In this document: positions 29,113 through 38,726 of the stretch, one piece after another
Layout: each line of letters opens with the position of its first letter
Numbering within the stretch: position 1 is the first letter of the stretch
Source: Vibrio metoecus
GTDB taxonomy: Bacteria; Pseudomonadota; Gammaproteobacteria; Enterobacterales; Vibrionaceae
NCBI RefSeq assembly: GCF_000696385.1
Contig: NZ_JJMN01000070.1
Span: 1-64,000, forward strand
DNA: 64,000 bases
Reading direction: 5' to 3'
Made by a program: the position numbers and the translations under genes
Notes under the pieces: model-generated
The model's input: only the letters and a program-made list of their open reading frames with translations
The model's database searches: none
What the model was told of the DNA's origin: nothing

Positions 29113-30907
29113 ATGAAGCACATTCGTAACTTTTCGATTATCGCCCACATTGACCATGGTAAATCGACTCTATCTGACCGTTTAATCCAAGTCTGTGGCG
29201 GCTTGAGCGATCGTGAAATGGCCGAGCAAGTTCTTGATTCTATGGATCTGGAACGTGAGCGTGGCATCACCATTAAAGCGCAGAGTGTGACTCTCGACTA
29301 TAAAGCAAAAGATGGCGAGACCTATCAACTGAACTTCATCGATACCCCAGGACACGTTGACTTCGCGTACGAAGTATCACGTTCATTGGCTGCGTGTGAA
29401 GGCGCACTGTTGGTGGTGGATGCAGGTCAAGGCGTAGAAGCGCAAACCCTAGCAAACTGCTATACCGCGATAGAAATGGATCTGGAAGTAGTACCCATTC
29501 TGAACAAGATTGACCTACCTGCAGCAGAGCCTGAGCGTGTCGCGGAAGAAATTGAAGATATCGTCGGTATCGATGCGATTGATGCTGTGCGTTGTTCAGC
29601 CAAAACCGGTGTGGGTGTCGATGACGTTTTAGAAAAGATCGTCTCTGCGATCCCTGCGCCACAAGGCGATCCTGACGCACCGCTGCAAGCGCTGATCATC
29701 GACTCATGGTTTGATAACTACTTAGGCGTGGTTTCTCTGGTTCGTATCAAAAACGGTAGCCTGAAGAAAAACGACAAGATCAAAGTGATGAGCACCGGCC
29801 AAACTTGGGGTGTGGATCGTTTAGGTATTTTCACACCAAAACAAGTGGATACTGATTCAACTGGATACTGGCGAAGTAGGCTGGGTAGTGTGTGGTATCA
29901 AAGACATCATGGGTGCACCGGTGGGTGATACTCTAACCTTGGCGAAAAACGGTTGTGACAAAGCACTACCGGGCTTTAAAAAGGTAAAACCTCAGGTGTA
30001 TGCGGGCTTGTTCCCGGTTTCTTCTGATGACTATGACAACTTCCGTGATGCGCTGGGTAAACTCAGCCTCAATGACGCGTCGCTGTTCTATGAACCAGAA
30101 ACGTCAGCGGCACTTGGCTTTGGTTTCCGTTGTGGCTTCTTGGGTATGCTGCACATGGAGATCATCCAAGAGCGTTTAGAGCGCGAATACGATCTCGACC
30201 TCATCACTACAGCGCCGACCGTAGTGTATGAAGTGCTGAAGACCAACAAAGAGATCGTCTACGTTGATAGCCCAGCCAAACTGCCTGCGATCAACGATAT
30301 TGAAGAGATCCGCGAGCCAATCGCGCGTTGTAACATTTTGGTTCCTTCGGATTATCTGGGTAACGTGATTACTCTGTGTATCGAAAAACGCGGTACTCAG
30401 GTGGATATGGTTTACCACGGTAACCAAGTCGCACTGACTTACGACATTCCAATGGCTGAAGTAGTTCTCGATTTCTTTGACCGTCTGAAATCGACGTCAC
30501 GTGGCTATGCGTCATTGGATTACGGTTTCCAGCGTTTTGAAATGTCGTACATGGTACGTGTGGATGTACTGCTCAACGGTGACAAAGTGGATGCGCTTGC
30601 GATCATCACTCACCGTGATCTGTCACAAACTCGTGGTCGTCAATTGGTTGAGAAGATGAAAGAGTTCATTCCTCGCCAAATGTTCGATATCGCTATTCAA
30701 GCGGCGATTGGTAACCACATCATCGCGCGTTCAACCGTGAAACAGTTACGTAAAAACGTACTGGCGAAATGTTACGGTGGTGACGTGAGTCGTAAGAAGA
30801 AACTGTTGAAGAAGCAGAAAGAAGGTAAGAAACGTATGAAGCAGATCGGTAACGTTGAGCTGCCACAAGAAGCGTTCCTTGCGATTCTGCATGTCGGCAA
30901 AGACTAA
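29113..30907 (+). CDS. lepA: Elongation factor 4, LepA (frameshifted as sequenced)
   Basis: A translational GTPase, about 597 aa when repaired, the family length. G-domain motifs are intact: [14 protein letters not shown] (G1), ERGITIKAQ (G2), DTPGHVDF (G3), NKIDLP (G4). The C-terminal EF4 domain (about residues 490-597) with [17 protein letters not shown] is present. An extra A at 29859-29860 in GATTCAACTGG breaks the frame after about 250 residues. Removing it gives [17 protein letters not shown] and joins the two open frames. It lies upstream of lepB, as in E. coli. Confidence 0.95.
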
Positions 30908-30945
30908 TTTCTTTGGCGACTTCAATCTTATTGGTTTAACACATG

Positions 30946-30973
30946 AGTGAAAGGGTTTCGGCTCTTTCACTTT
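30946..30973 (+). terminator. Weak hairpin between lepA and lepB
   Basis: AGTGAAAG (30946-30953) pairs with CTTTCACT (30964-30971), followed by only TT. It may be an attenuating or RNA-processing element rather than a full terminator. Confidence 0.45.
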
Positions 30974-30998
30974 CGTATTTTTTAGATAAGGGAAGTCA

Positions 30999-31895
30999 AT
31001 GGCGAACACATTTTCACTGATTTTGGTGATTGTAACTTTGGTCACCGGTATCGTCTGGACACTGGAAAAGCTGGTGTGGGCGAAAAAACGCCAGCAGAAA
31101 CAGGCTCAGTTACAGGCGCAAACTCCGGATCTGCCAGAGTCGGCGGTGAATAAAGCGGTGGCTCAGCCTTGGTGGGTTGAGAACAGTGTCTCTATTTTCC
31201 CTGTGATTGCCTTTGTTCTGGTTTTGCGTTCATTTATCTATGAACCATTCCAGATCCCTTCTGGCTCCATGATGCCAACACTGTTGGTGGGTGATTTTAT
31301 TCTGGTTGAAAAATACGCTTACGGTTTGAAAGATCCGGTATGGCGCACTCAACTGGTAGAAACGGGTAAACCGGAGCGCGGCGATATCGTGGTGTTCAAA
31401 TACCCAATGAATCCGAATATCGACTACATCAAACGCGTGGTGGGCATGCCGGGTGATACGGTACGTTACAGCCCAGGTAAAGAGTTGTGCATTCAGCACC
31501 AAGGTGAGAACGAGTGTCAAACCGTTAAGCTATCGAATGTGCAAGAAAGTGCGTTTTACCAAAACAATATTCCGCTGATCCAATTAGACGAACAGTTAGG
31601 GAAAGTTGAGCACAATATTCTTATCAATCCACTGCGCATTGATAACGTAGCAGACTATCGTCCACGCAGTGGCGTGAATGAGTGGATTGTACCACAAGGG
31701 CACTATTTTGTGATGGGCGATAACCGTGACAACAGTGCTGACAGCCGTTTCTGGGGCTTTGTGCCAGAGCAGAATCTGGTCGGAAAAGCCGTGGCTATTT
31801 GGATCAGTTTCGAGTTTGAACGCGCTGAAGACAGCGTACTTCCAAGTTGGGTTCCAACCGGCGTACGATTTAATCGTGTTGGTGGGATCCATTAA
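30999..31895 (+). CDS. lepB: Signal peptidase I
   Basis: A 298-aa inner-membrane leader peptidase. Two N-terminal membrane segments (about residues 3-22 and 66-84) are followed by the catalytic serine block IPSGSMMPTLLVGDF (about 91-105) and the catalytic lysine block DYIKRVVGMPGD (about 147-158). Box E, GDNRDNSADSRFWGFVPE, is near the C-terminus. It cleaves Sec signal peptides in the periplasm and is followed closely by rnc. Confidence 0.97.
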   Translation: MANTFSLILVIVTLVTGIVWTLEKLVWAKKRQQKQAQLQAQTPDLPESAVNKAVAQPWWVENSVSIFPVIAFVLVLRSFIYEPFQIPSGSMMPTLLVGDFILVEKYAYGLKDPVWRTQLVETGKPERGDIVVFKYPMNPNIDYIKRVVGMPGDTVRYSPGKELCIQHQGENECQTVKLSNVQESAFYQNNIPLIQLDEQLGKVEHNILINPLRIDNVADYRPRSGVNEWIVPQGHYFVMGDNRDNSADSRFWGFVPEQNLVGKAVAIWISFEFERAEDSVLPSWVPTGVRFNRVGGIH

Positions 31896-31926
31896 GCCTG
31901 CATGAGCTGGCAATGACCTTGAGATT

Positions 31927-32606
31927 ATGACACCTCCAATGAATAAATTAACAAGTAAGCTCGGTTATACCTTTAAGGAGATCGAGCTGCTTAATCTGGC
32001 GCTGACACACCGCAGCGCCAATGGTAAGCACAATGAACGTCTTGAATTTCTGGGCGATTCAATTTTTAAGTTTTTGTCATTGCTGACGAGCTGTATCACC
32101 GCTTCCCGAAAGTGAATGAAGGTGATATGAGCCGCATGCGTGCCACCTTAGTGCGTGGTAACACGTTGGCGGAACTGGGTCGTGAATTCGATCTGGGAGA
32201 TTACTTAAAATTAGGTCCAGGTGAGTTGAAAAGCGGTGGTTTTCGCCGAGACTCAATTCTGGCCGATGCCGTAGAAGCGATCATCGGTGCAATCTACCTC
32301 GACAGTGAGCTAGAAACGGCACGCCGTATCGTGCTTGAGTGGTATCACTGCCGTTTGGAAGAGATCAAACCGGGCGCATCACAAAAAGACCCGAAAACTC
32401 GCTTACAAGAGTTTTTGCAAGGCAGAAGAAAACCGCTGCCTGTCTACACAGTGACTAATATTAAAGGTGAAGCACACAACCAAGAGTTTACCGTTGCGTG
32501 TGAAGTAGCAGGTATGGATACGCCTGTGATCGGTAAGGGCACCAGCCGCCGCAAGGCAGAGCAAGCGGCTGCAGAAACGGCTCTGGAGCAATTGACCAAT
32601 GGCTGA
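31927..32606 (+). CDS. rnc: Ribonuclease III (frameshifted as sequenced)
   Basis: A double-strand-specific RNase, 225 aa when repaired. The catalytic RNase III domain has the signature [10 protein letters not shown] (about residues 36-45); the C-terminal dsRNA-binding domain (about 155-225) includes [20 protein letters not shown]. Two extra T residues, one in 32063-32067 and one in 32071-32075, break the frame right after GDS. Removing them gives [19 protein letters not shown] and joins the halves. Its end overlaps the era start by 8 bp, as expected for a coupled rnc-era pair. Confidence 0.95.
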
Positions 32607-33577
32607 TCAAGAATTTGATATCGATGCATACTTTGCTTCTCAAAGCGAAGGCCAATCTGTGGCAGCATCGACACCGGAAAACCAACATTGTGGCTTTGTC
32701 GCGATTGTGGGGCGTCCAAACGTAGGTAAATCAACCCTGCTCAATAATCTTCTAGGGCAGAAGATTTCTATCACTTCGCGTAAACCACAAACCACTCGCC
32801 ACCGTATTATGGGCGTGGAGACCGATGGCAATTATCAAGCCATTTACGTGGATACCCCAGGGCTGCACATTGAAGAAAAACGCGCCATCAACCGTTTGAT
32901 GAACCGCGCGGCATCAAGCTCGCTGAGTGATGTGAACTTAGTGTTGTTTGTCGTTGAAGGTACGCACTGGACCGCCGATGACGAGATGGTATTCACTAAG
33001 CTGCAAAAGGCGAACTTCCCTGTGGTGCTTTGTGTGAACAAGGTCGATCAGGTGAAAGATCGTAACGAAGTGATGCTGCACATGCTGGAGCTTTCTAAGC
33101 GCATGCAGTTTGTCGATATCGTACCGATTTCTGCTAAGCAGGGTAAAAACACCGACGTGCTGAAAAAGCATGTACGCGACCATTTACCGAAAGCCGTGCA
33201 CCATTTCCCTGAAGAGTATGTGACGGATCGTTCGCAGCGCTTTATGGCGTCAGAAATCGTAGCGTGAAAAGCTGATGCGTTTTACAGGTGAAGAGCTGCC
33301 GTATTCGGTGACCGTTGAAATCGAACGTTTCGATTACAACCCAGATACTGATGGCTTCCACATCAACGCCCTGATTTTGGTTGAGCGTATCGGCCAGAAG
33401 AAAATGGTGATTGGCAAAAACGGCGAAAAAATCAAAACCATCGGCCGCGAAGCGCGTCTGGATATGGAAGAGCTGTTTGGCCGCAAAGTCTACCTAGAAA
33501 CTTGGGTGAAAGTGAAATCCGGTTGGGCGGATGATGAGCGCGCCCTGCGTTCACTCGGTTACATCGACGATCTCTAA
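32599..33577 (+). CDS. era: GTPase Era (frameshifted as sequenced)
   Basis: A ribosome-assembly GTPase that binds 16S rRNA, about 325 aa when repaired. G motifs are [17 protein letters not shown] (G1), [17 protein letters not shown] (G3) and NKVDQVKDR (G4). The C-terminal KH domain has [20 protein letters not shown]. An extra G at 33262 (GTAGCGTG) ends the first frame at [12 protein letters not shown]; removing it gives [17 protein letters not shown] and continues to the normal end. Era is essential in related bacteria, so a true null frameshift is unlikely. Confidence 0.95.
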
Positions 33578-33582
33578 ACGCT

Positions 33583-33612
33583 AAAGGTGGCAACCCAGTT
33601 GCCACCTTTTTC
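33583..33612 (+). terminator. Hairpin between era and recO
   Basis: AAAGGTGGCAAC (33583-33594) pairs perfectly with GTTGCCACCTTT (33598-33609), followed by TT. It is a strong intrinsic terminator or attenuator inside the rnc-era-recO cluster. Confidence 0.85.
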
Positions 33613-33646
33613 ATTTCTACCTTCAACTGCATGATAGAAAGGGAAA

Positions 33647-34372
33647 ATGTCAGACGGACTGCAACGCTGTTTTGTTCTGCACCGCCGCCCTTACAGTGAA
33701 TCGAGCTTAATTCTCGATGTATTCAGTGAGGAGTACGGGCGAGTTACCTTGATGGCTAAAGGTGCGCGCGGAAAACGCTCCAATCTCAAAGGGGCGCTGC
33801 AACCTTTCACTCCTTTACTGCTGAAATGGTCGGGCAATGGCTCGATGAAAACTTTGCGCCAAGCTGAACCGATTAGCCTTGGTTTGCCGCTTTCCGGCGT
33901 CTATCTCTATTCTGCGATGTACATCAACGAGCTAGTGGATAGAGTGCTAATGCCAGAAGTCGCCAGCCCTGGGCTATTCCATGATTATCTGTTTGCACTC
34001 ACTGAACTGGCGCAAAGCACTAATCCCGAGCCCGCGTTACGCCGCTTTGAACTCGCTTTACTTGCCGCGATGGGCTACGGTGTGGATTTTCTGCATTGTG
34101 CAGGTACGGGCGAGCCAGTTTCACCAGACATGACTTATCGTTACCGTGAGCAAAAAGGCTTTATTGCCTCGGTACGCCGCGATAATCTCACCTTTCTCGG
34201 TAACGAGCTGATTGCGATCAGCGAGCGGCGTTTTACCAGCAAAGAACAACTGCAAGCGGCAAAACGCTTTACACGTTTAGCCTTAAAGCCGTATCTTGGC
34301 GGCAAACCTTTAAAGAGTCGTGAGTTGTTTCGTCAAACAACTCTACCTAGAGCACGGAGTACAGAAGAATGA
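33647..34372 (+). CDS. recO: DNA repair protein RecO
   Basis: A 241-aa RecO acting with RecR to load RecA on SSB-coated DNA. The N-terminal OB-fold region reads [21 protein letters not shown] and [19 protein letters not shown]. The C-terminal helical part includes [15 protein letters not shown]. No CxxC zinc motif is seen, as in the E. coli type. Its TGA overlaps the pdxJ ATG by 4 bp. Confidence 0.95.
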   Translation: MSDGLQRCFVLHRRPYSESSLILDVFSEEYGRVTLMAKGARGKRSNLKGALQPFTPLLLKWSGNGSMKTLRQAEPISLGLPLSGVYLYSAMYINELVDRVLMPEVASPGLFHDYLFALTELAQSTNPEPALRRFELALLAAMGYGVDFLHCAGTGEPVSPDMTYRYREQKGFIASVRRDNLTFLGNELIAISERRFTSKEQLQAAKRFTRLALKPYLGGKPLKSRELFRQTTLPRARSTEE

Positions 34373-35100
34373 GCTCAATTTATCTTGGTGTGAACATCGA
34401 TCACGTGGCGACTTTGCGTAACGCACGCGGCACGCAATATCCCGATCCTGTGCATGCAGCAGAAATTGCTGAACGTGCGGGCGCGGATGGTATCACCATC
34501 CATTTGCGTGAAGATCGTCGTCACATTACTGATCGCGATGTACGTATTTTGCGTGAAACGCTGCAAACGCGCATGAACCTTGAAATGGCGGTGACCGATG
34601 AGATGGTTGAGATTGCCCTGCAAACTCAACCAGAATACGTTTGCTTGGTGCCGGAAAAACGTGAAGAGTTGACCACAGAAGGCGGTCTTGATGTGCTAGG
34701 TCAGCTTGAGCGCGTAAAAGCGGCCACGGAAAAACTCACGGCGGCAGGGATTAAAGTGTCTCTGTTTATCGATGCAGACCGTGAGCAAATTGATGCGGCC
34801 AAAGCGTGTGGCGCCCCTTTTATTGAGCTGCATACTGGTCACTATTCGGATGCGAAAAGTGAAGTCGATCAGCAAAATGAGCTGAAAAAAATTGCTGCTG
34901 CTGCTTCGTATGCCCATGATTTAGGCATCACCGTTAATGCTGGCCATGGATTGACTTATCACAACGTTGCTGCGATTGCGGCGATCCCTGAAATTTACGA
35001 GCTGAACATCGGCCATGCGATCATTGGTCGCGCGGTGTTTGATGGTCTCGCTAAAGCCGTGGCTGATATGAAAGCCATCATGGTTGCTGCGCGTCGTTAA
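34369..35100 (+). CDS. pdxJ: Pyridoxine 5'-phosphate synthase
   Basis: A 243-aa TIM-barrel enzyme that joins 1-deoxyxylulose-5-phosphate with 3-amino-2-oxopropyl phosphate in vitamin B6 synthesis. Markers are the start [16 protein letters not shown], the [15 protein letters not shown] block (about residues 44-58), [17 protein letters not shown] and the phosphate loop [11 protein letters not shown] to [10 protein letters not shown]. It is coupled to recO and followed after 4 nt by acpS, the conserved recO-pdxJ-acpS order. Confidence 0.97.
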   Translation: MSSIYLGVNIDHVATLRNARGTQYPDPVHAAEIAERAGADGITIHLREDRRHITDRDVRILRETLQTRMNLEMAVTDEMVEIALQTQPEYVCLVPEKREELTTEGGLDVLGQLERVKAATEKLTAAGIKVSLFIDADREQIDAAKACGAPFIELHTGHYSDAKSEVDQQNELKKIAAAASYAHDLGITVNAGHGLTYHNVAAIAAIPEIYELNIGHAIIGRAVFDGLAKAVADMKAIMVAARR

Positions 35101-35104
35101 TTTT

Positions 35105-35485
35105 ATGATTGTTGGGCTCGGCACGGACATTGCTGAAATTGAACGGGTTGAGAAGGCCTTGGCGCGCTCAGGTGAACACTTCGCGCGCCGAGTGCTCAGT
35201 GATCCAGAATTTGTGCAATTTCAGGCTTTAAAGCAACAGGGGCGTTTTTTAGCTAAACGCTTTGCGGCGAAAGAAGCCGCATCCAAAGCCTTAGGAACTG
35301 GAATTGCGCAGGGCGTGTCTTTCCACGATTTCACCATTAGCAACGATGCATTAGGTAAGCCCTTACTAAGTTTGAGTGGCAAGGCCGCTCAGTTAGCTGC
35401 ACAACTGCAGGTGGCGAATATCCATCTTTCCATCTCTGATGAGCGCCATTACGCAATGGCTACCGTGATCCTTGAACGTCGCTGA
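35105..35485 (+). CDS. acpS: Holo-[acyl-carrier-protein] synthase
   Basis: A 126-aa AcpS that transfers 4'-phosphopantetheine to ACP. The magnesium-binding [14 protein letters not shown] start and the [18 protein letters not shown] motif (about residues 46-63) are diagnostic. The ATG at 35105, 4 nt after the pdxJ stop, gives the family N-terminus; a frame opening at 35084 inside pdxJ is not the start. Confidence 0.96.
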   Translation: MIVGLGTDIAEIERVEKALARSGEHFARRVLSDPEFVQFQALKQQGRFLAKRFAAKEAASKALGTGIAQGVSFHDFTISNDALGKPLLSLSGKAAQLAAQLQVANIHLSISDERHYAMATVILERR

Positions 35486-35738
35486 TGCGGCGTTCGTGCT
35501 TTCGGTCATTTCAAATCTTTCATTTTCTGACTATATTTTCTCTATCAGCTGATTCTTTCTTAACGGAAGAATGAGTTTGCTCTACCTTGAGCACTCTGCC
35601 ACATGATTGAGCTCATCAACCACTAGAATAAGAGTAATTGGGCGATGTCATCACTGATGACCATCGAAATGGAGAAAGTTTCACTTGGCGTAGACGTCTG
35701 CGCTTTGGTGCAGTATGTGCGAGTTTAGGAATGCCCCA

Positions 35739-37025
35739 ATGATGCGAAATCCTTATCGAACTTTGCTTGTTAGCCGAGTTTTAAGCCTATTGGCGATCAT
35801 TAGCTCTCCGGTCTTTGCTGCGGATTGGGCGATATCTGGGTACGGTTCGCTCGGTTACAGTTACGAGAACGAAGAGAATCTTGGTTTTTTGCGTAATATC
35901 GCTCAACCTGATGACCATCGACGTAATGGATCATTTAAGCCAGATTCGAACATCGGGGTGCAGTTTGATTTGCAGTTGAATCCGCAGTGGTCCGTGACGG
36001 CACAATGGGTGTTGGAAGATAGAGTCGAGCAGCGCTTTGAGGATGTCACTGAGTTAGCTTTTGCGCGATATATGCCGGATGAACATTGGGATCTTCGCGT
36101 TGGGCGTCTTGGCCTTAATGCTTACATCGCGGCTGACAGCCGACGAATTGACTACGCGCATCTTTGGGTGCGTCCTCCCCAAGAGTTTTATGGCGGTATC
36201 TTCTACGATTCGATTGATGGGATTGATGTGACGTATCGCAGCCAGCTGAACGACATCAGCTGGTCATTAGGCGCTCAATACGGAAAGATTTAAGCAGAAA
36301 TTTGCCAAAATACCTCTTCGGGCGAAATTTCGGGTACACAATCGGATAAAACCTTAGCTATTGTGCTCTCTTTGGAGCAAGAACATTGGTTCGGGCGCCT
36401 CTCTTATGTCCATGTCGGGCAGTTGCAAGTGGATTTGGATGGCAATTCACTCTTGGCAGTAAAAGCGGTTCAACAGCTCGGACAAGCTGATTTAGGTATG
36501 CTCAGTTCTGAAGCCAACCAGCTCGCCGAGCAGATCAATTTAACATCGGAAACCATCGAGTATTGGCAATTAGGCTTTGGTTATCGCGGTGCTCAATGGT
36601 CACTGCAATCGGAAATCTACACTATTTTCGGGGAAAAAGCCGTTGTGCCAGAAGGGATTGGCGGCTATGCCATGGCAGGGTATACGCTCGGTAGCGTGAC
36701 GCCTTATGTCATCTACGGCAAATTTAATCCGAAAAATCCGCCTTACCAAGCTCAATCCGATTGGGGATTATCGCCCGTGAACGGCGCTCAACTGGCGGAA
36801 ATTCAGAAATGGTTGATTGGCGGGATCAATTCGACTTACATCGATCAGCAAACCTATTCACTAGGGGTTCGTTGGGATGTGAGTGCGCAAGTTGCCTTGA
36901 AAGCACAATACGATTTCATCCAGATTGCGGATAATGGTTATGGCTTGTGGTCGATACCATTAGAGGAAAATCCTCAAGGACGCGATGTGCATCTGTTTTC
37001 GTTAAGCGTCAATTTTGTATTTTAG
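35739..37025 (+). CDS. Predicted outer-membrane beta-barrel protein (in-frame stop as sequenced)
   Basis: About 428 codons. A signal peptide (MMRNPYRTLLVSRVLSLLAI..., cleavage likely after PVFA) precedes alternating beta-strand-like sequence such as WAISGYGSLGYSYENEEN. The protein ends LFSLSVNFVF, a C-terminal phenylalanine typical of BAM substrates, so a porin-like barrel is likely; I cannot name the family. TAA at 36291-36293 interrupts the frame, which then continues in phase as AEICQNTSSGEISG and on to the end. Three cancelling insertions near 36280-36305 would explain it. ATG 35739 is chosen because TTTAGGA lies 8 nt upstream. It is the first gene of a three-gene cassette. Confidence 0.78.
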
Positions 37026-37034
37026 GAGGACTGA

Positions 37035-37439
37035 ATGAAATATTGGTTACTCCTAATGATGTTGGTATCGCCATTGGCTTCTGCCGAGTTGTATGTTGTT
37101 GCAGGCCAAGAGAGCCCGGTCTCTGCCATTACCAAAGAAGAGCTCTCTGCGTTATATCTTGGGCGCAATCGGGTAGTGGGGAATACTTACATTAATCAGA
37201 TATTGGATCGTAGTGGTGACGTTCGCCAACGCTTTTTCTTACAAGTCACTAACATGCAAGAAAGCCAGATTAATGCGTATTGGGCGAAGTTAAAATTTTC
37301 GGGACGGCTCCGTGCTCCGGAGTCGGTGCCTAGTGATCAAGAGCTGGCGATTAAACTTGAGGCTAACCCATTCTCGATTGGTTACATGGCTGAGCCGCCA
37401 GATAAAGCATTAAAAGTGCTATTGGTGATTTATGACTGA
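37035..37439 (+). CDS. Small periplasmic phosphate-binding (PstS)-like protein
   Basis: A 134-aa exported protein with a signal peptide (MKYWLLLMMLVSPLASA). The mature part has the pattern of short PstS-like solute-binding proteins: AITKEELSALYLGR, then FFLQVTNMQESQINAYWAKL and FSGRLRAPESVPSD, ending NPFSIGYM. It is too short for a full two-lobed binding protein and lacks a transporter partner nearby. The neighbours suggest a sensory rather than transport role (inference). It starts 9 nt after the barrel gene and overlaps the diguanylate cyclase by 8 bp, so all three are probably cotranslated. Confidence 0.8.
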   Translation: MKYWLLLMMLVSPLASAELYVVAGQESPVSAITKEELSALYLGRNRVVGNTYINQILDRSGDVRQRFFLQVTNMQESQINAYWAKLKFSGRLRAPESVPSDQELAIKLEANPFSIGYMAEPPDKALKVLLVIYD

Positions 37440-38726
37440 TCAAACGCGAACTTCTCCTCTGGTCAATCGATTATTGAAGATGATTTCGCTGTGTGCGCTT
37501 GGCTATCTGCTGATCATTCTTGCGGTCATTATTCCGCGAGGTTTGCAGAGTGTTGAATTGCAGAAACAAGAACTGGAAGAGAAATTAGCACTTTCTTTGA
37601 GCAACTCGGCGGCGATTGCTCTGTACGTGAATAACTACGATATTGCCTCTGAGGTGATGGATGCCCTGTTGCTGCATAAAGAGATCAATGCCGTCAAACT
37701 GGCGAGTATCGATGGGATTGTCTTTGAACGAACCAGCATTCCCCAGCTCCTCAAGGAGCATGATATTTGGGAAGATGCTAACCGCTATCGCTTAGTGTCG
37801 CCTGTGGATGGCAATTTGATTGGCTACTTGATGATTCATGAGGATCACCAAGTGATAAGGCAGCAGGCGACGAGCAAAATCCTCGATCAAATCGCCGTGG
37901 TGTTGATCCAGTTTTTAGTTACCTTTGTGGCGTTAATTTGGATTGTACGCCGTTTGGTCGGTAAACCGTTGACTGAGCTTTATGAAGCATTATCGGAAGT
38001 GCGCCCTGACCATGATCGAAAAGTTTCCGTGGCTCAGGAAAATAAGCATAACGAGATCGGTTTGGTGGCGAAAAGTATCAATGAGTTTATTGATGCTTCG
38101 CATCAAGCGCTGATCCGTGAGCGAGAATTACGCCAACAAATTGAACGTTGGGAAAGCTATTACCGAACCATTGCTGAGCAAGATACGTTGACTGGGCTAA
38201 AAAATCGGTTGGGGTGTAGAAAAATATAGTGCTGAATAAAAAGCGCGCCAGTTTAACCATGGTGTTGCTACTTATCGACTTAGATGGTTTTAAACAGGTC
38301 AATGATACGTTAGGACATGGTGCCGGTGATGACGTATTGCGCGAAATCGCCAAACGCTTTTTGGCTCTTGCGCAGGCTCACTTTACCGACTCTGTCGTCG
38401 GCCGACTCGGTGGGGATGAATTTGCGATTTATATCCCACTCGACGTTTATGATCAGACGTCAGTGGAAGCTCTTGCCGCCGATGTGATCGACGCCTCGGG
38501 GACGCCGATCGTATTGGGAAAACAGAGCGCTCAAGTTGGGTGCAGTATCGGGATCAGTCATATGGATTGTGTGCACATCGACTTAGAAAAACTGCTTTTA
38601 CAAGCGGATAAAGCAATGTATTGGGTTAAACATCGCGGCAAGCATGGCTATCATGTTTATGTGACGGGGCAAGAGGTACATCCTTTGCCCCATCAGCAAG
38701 ACATGAAACGCGATCAATCCAGATAA
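37432..38726 (+). CDS. Diguanylate cyclase, CHASE8-like/HAMP/GGDEF (frameshifted as sequenced)
   Basis: A membrane cyclase making c-di-GMP, about 430 aa when repaired. TM1 (about residues 17-35), then a periplasmic segment of CHASE8 type ([36 protein letters not shown]), TM2 (about 155-175), HAMP (about 176-230) and GGDEF (about 250-425, [12 protein letters not shown]). The inhibitory RxxD site is not seen before GGDEF (FTDS instead). Extra A residues at about 38218 and 38228 break the frame at [10 protein letters not shown]; removing both gives [15 protein letters not shown]. The architecture is like YfiN/TpbB. The C-terminus overlaps the convergent varS gene by 13 bp. Confidence 0.88.

Noticed and set aside
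29850..29870. Programmed ribosomal frameshifting in lepA, ilvH, rnc or era
   Set aside because: There are no slippery heptamers followed by a pseudoknot as a common element, the homologues are uninterrupted, and the same insertion pattern occurs in many unrelated genes.
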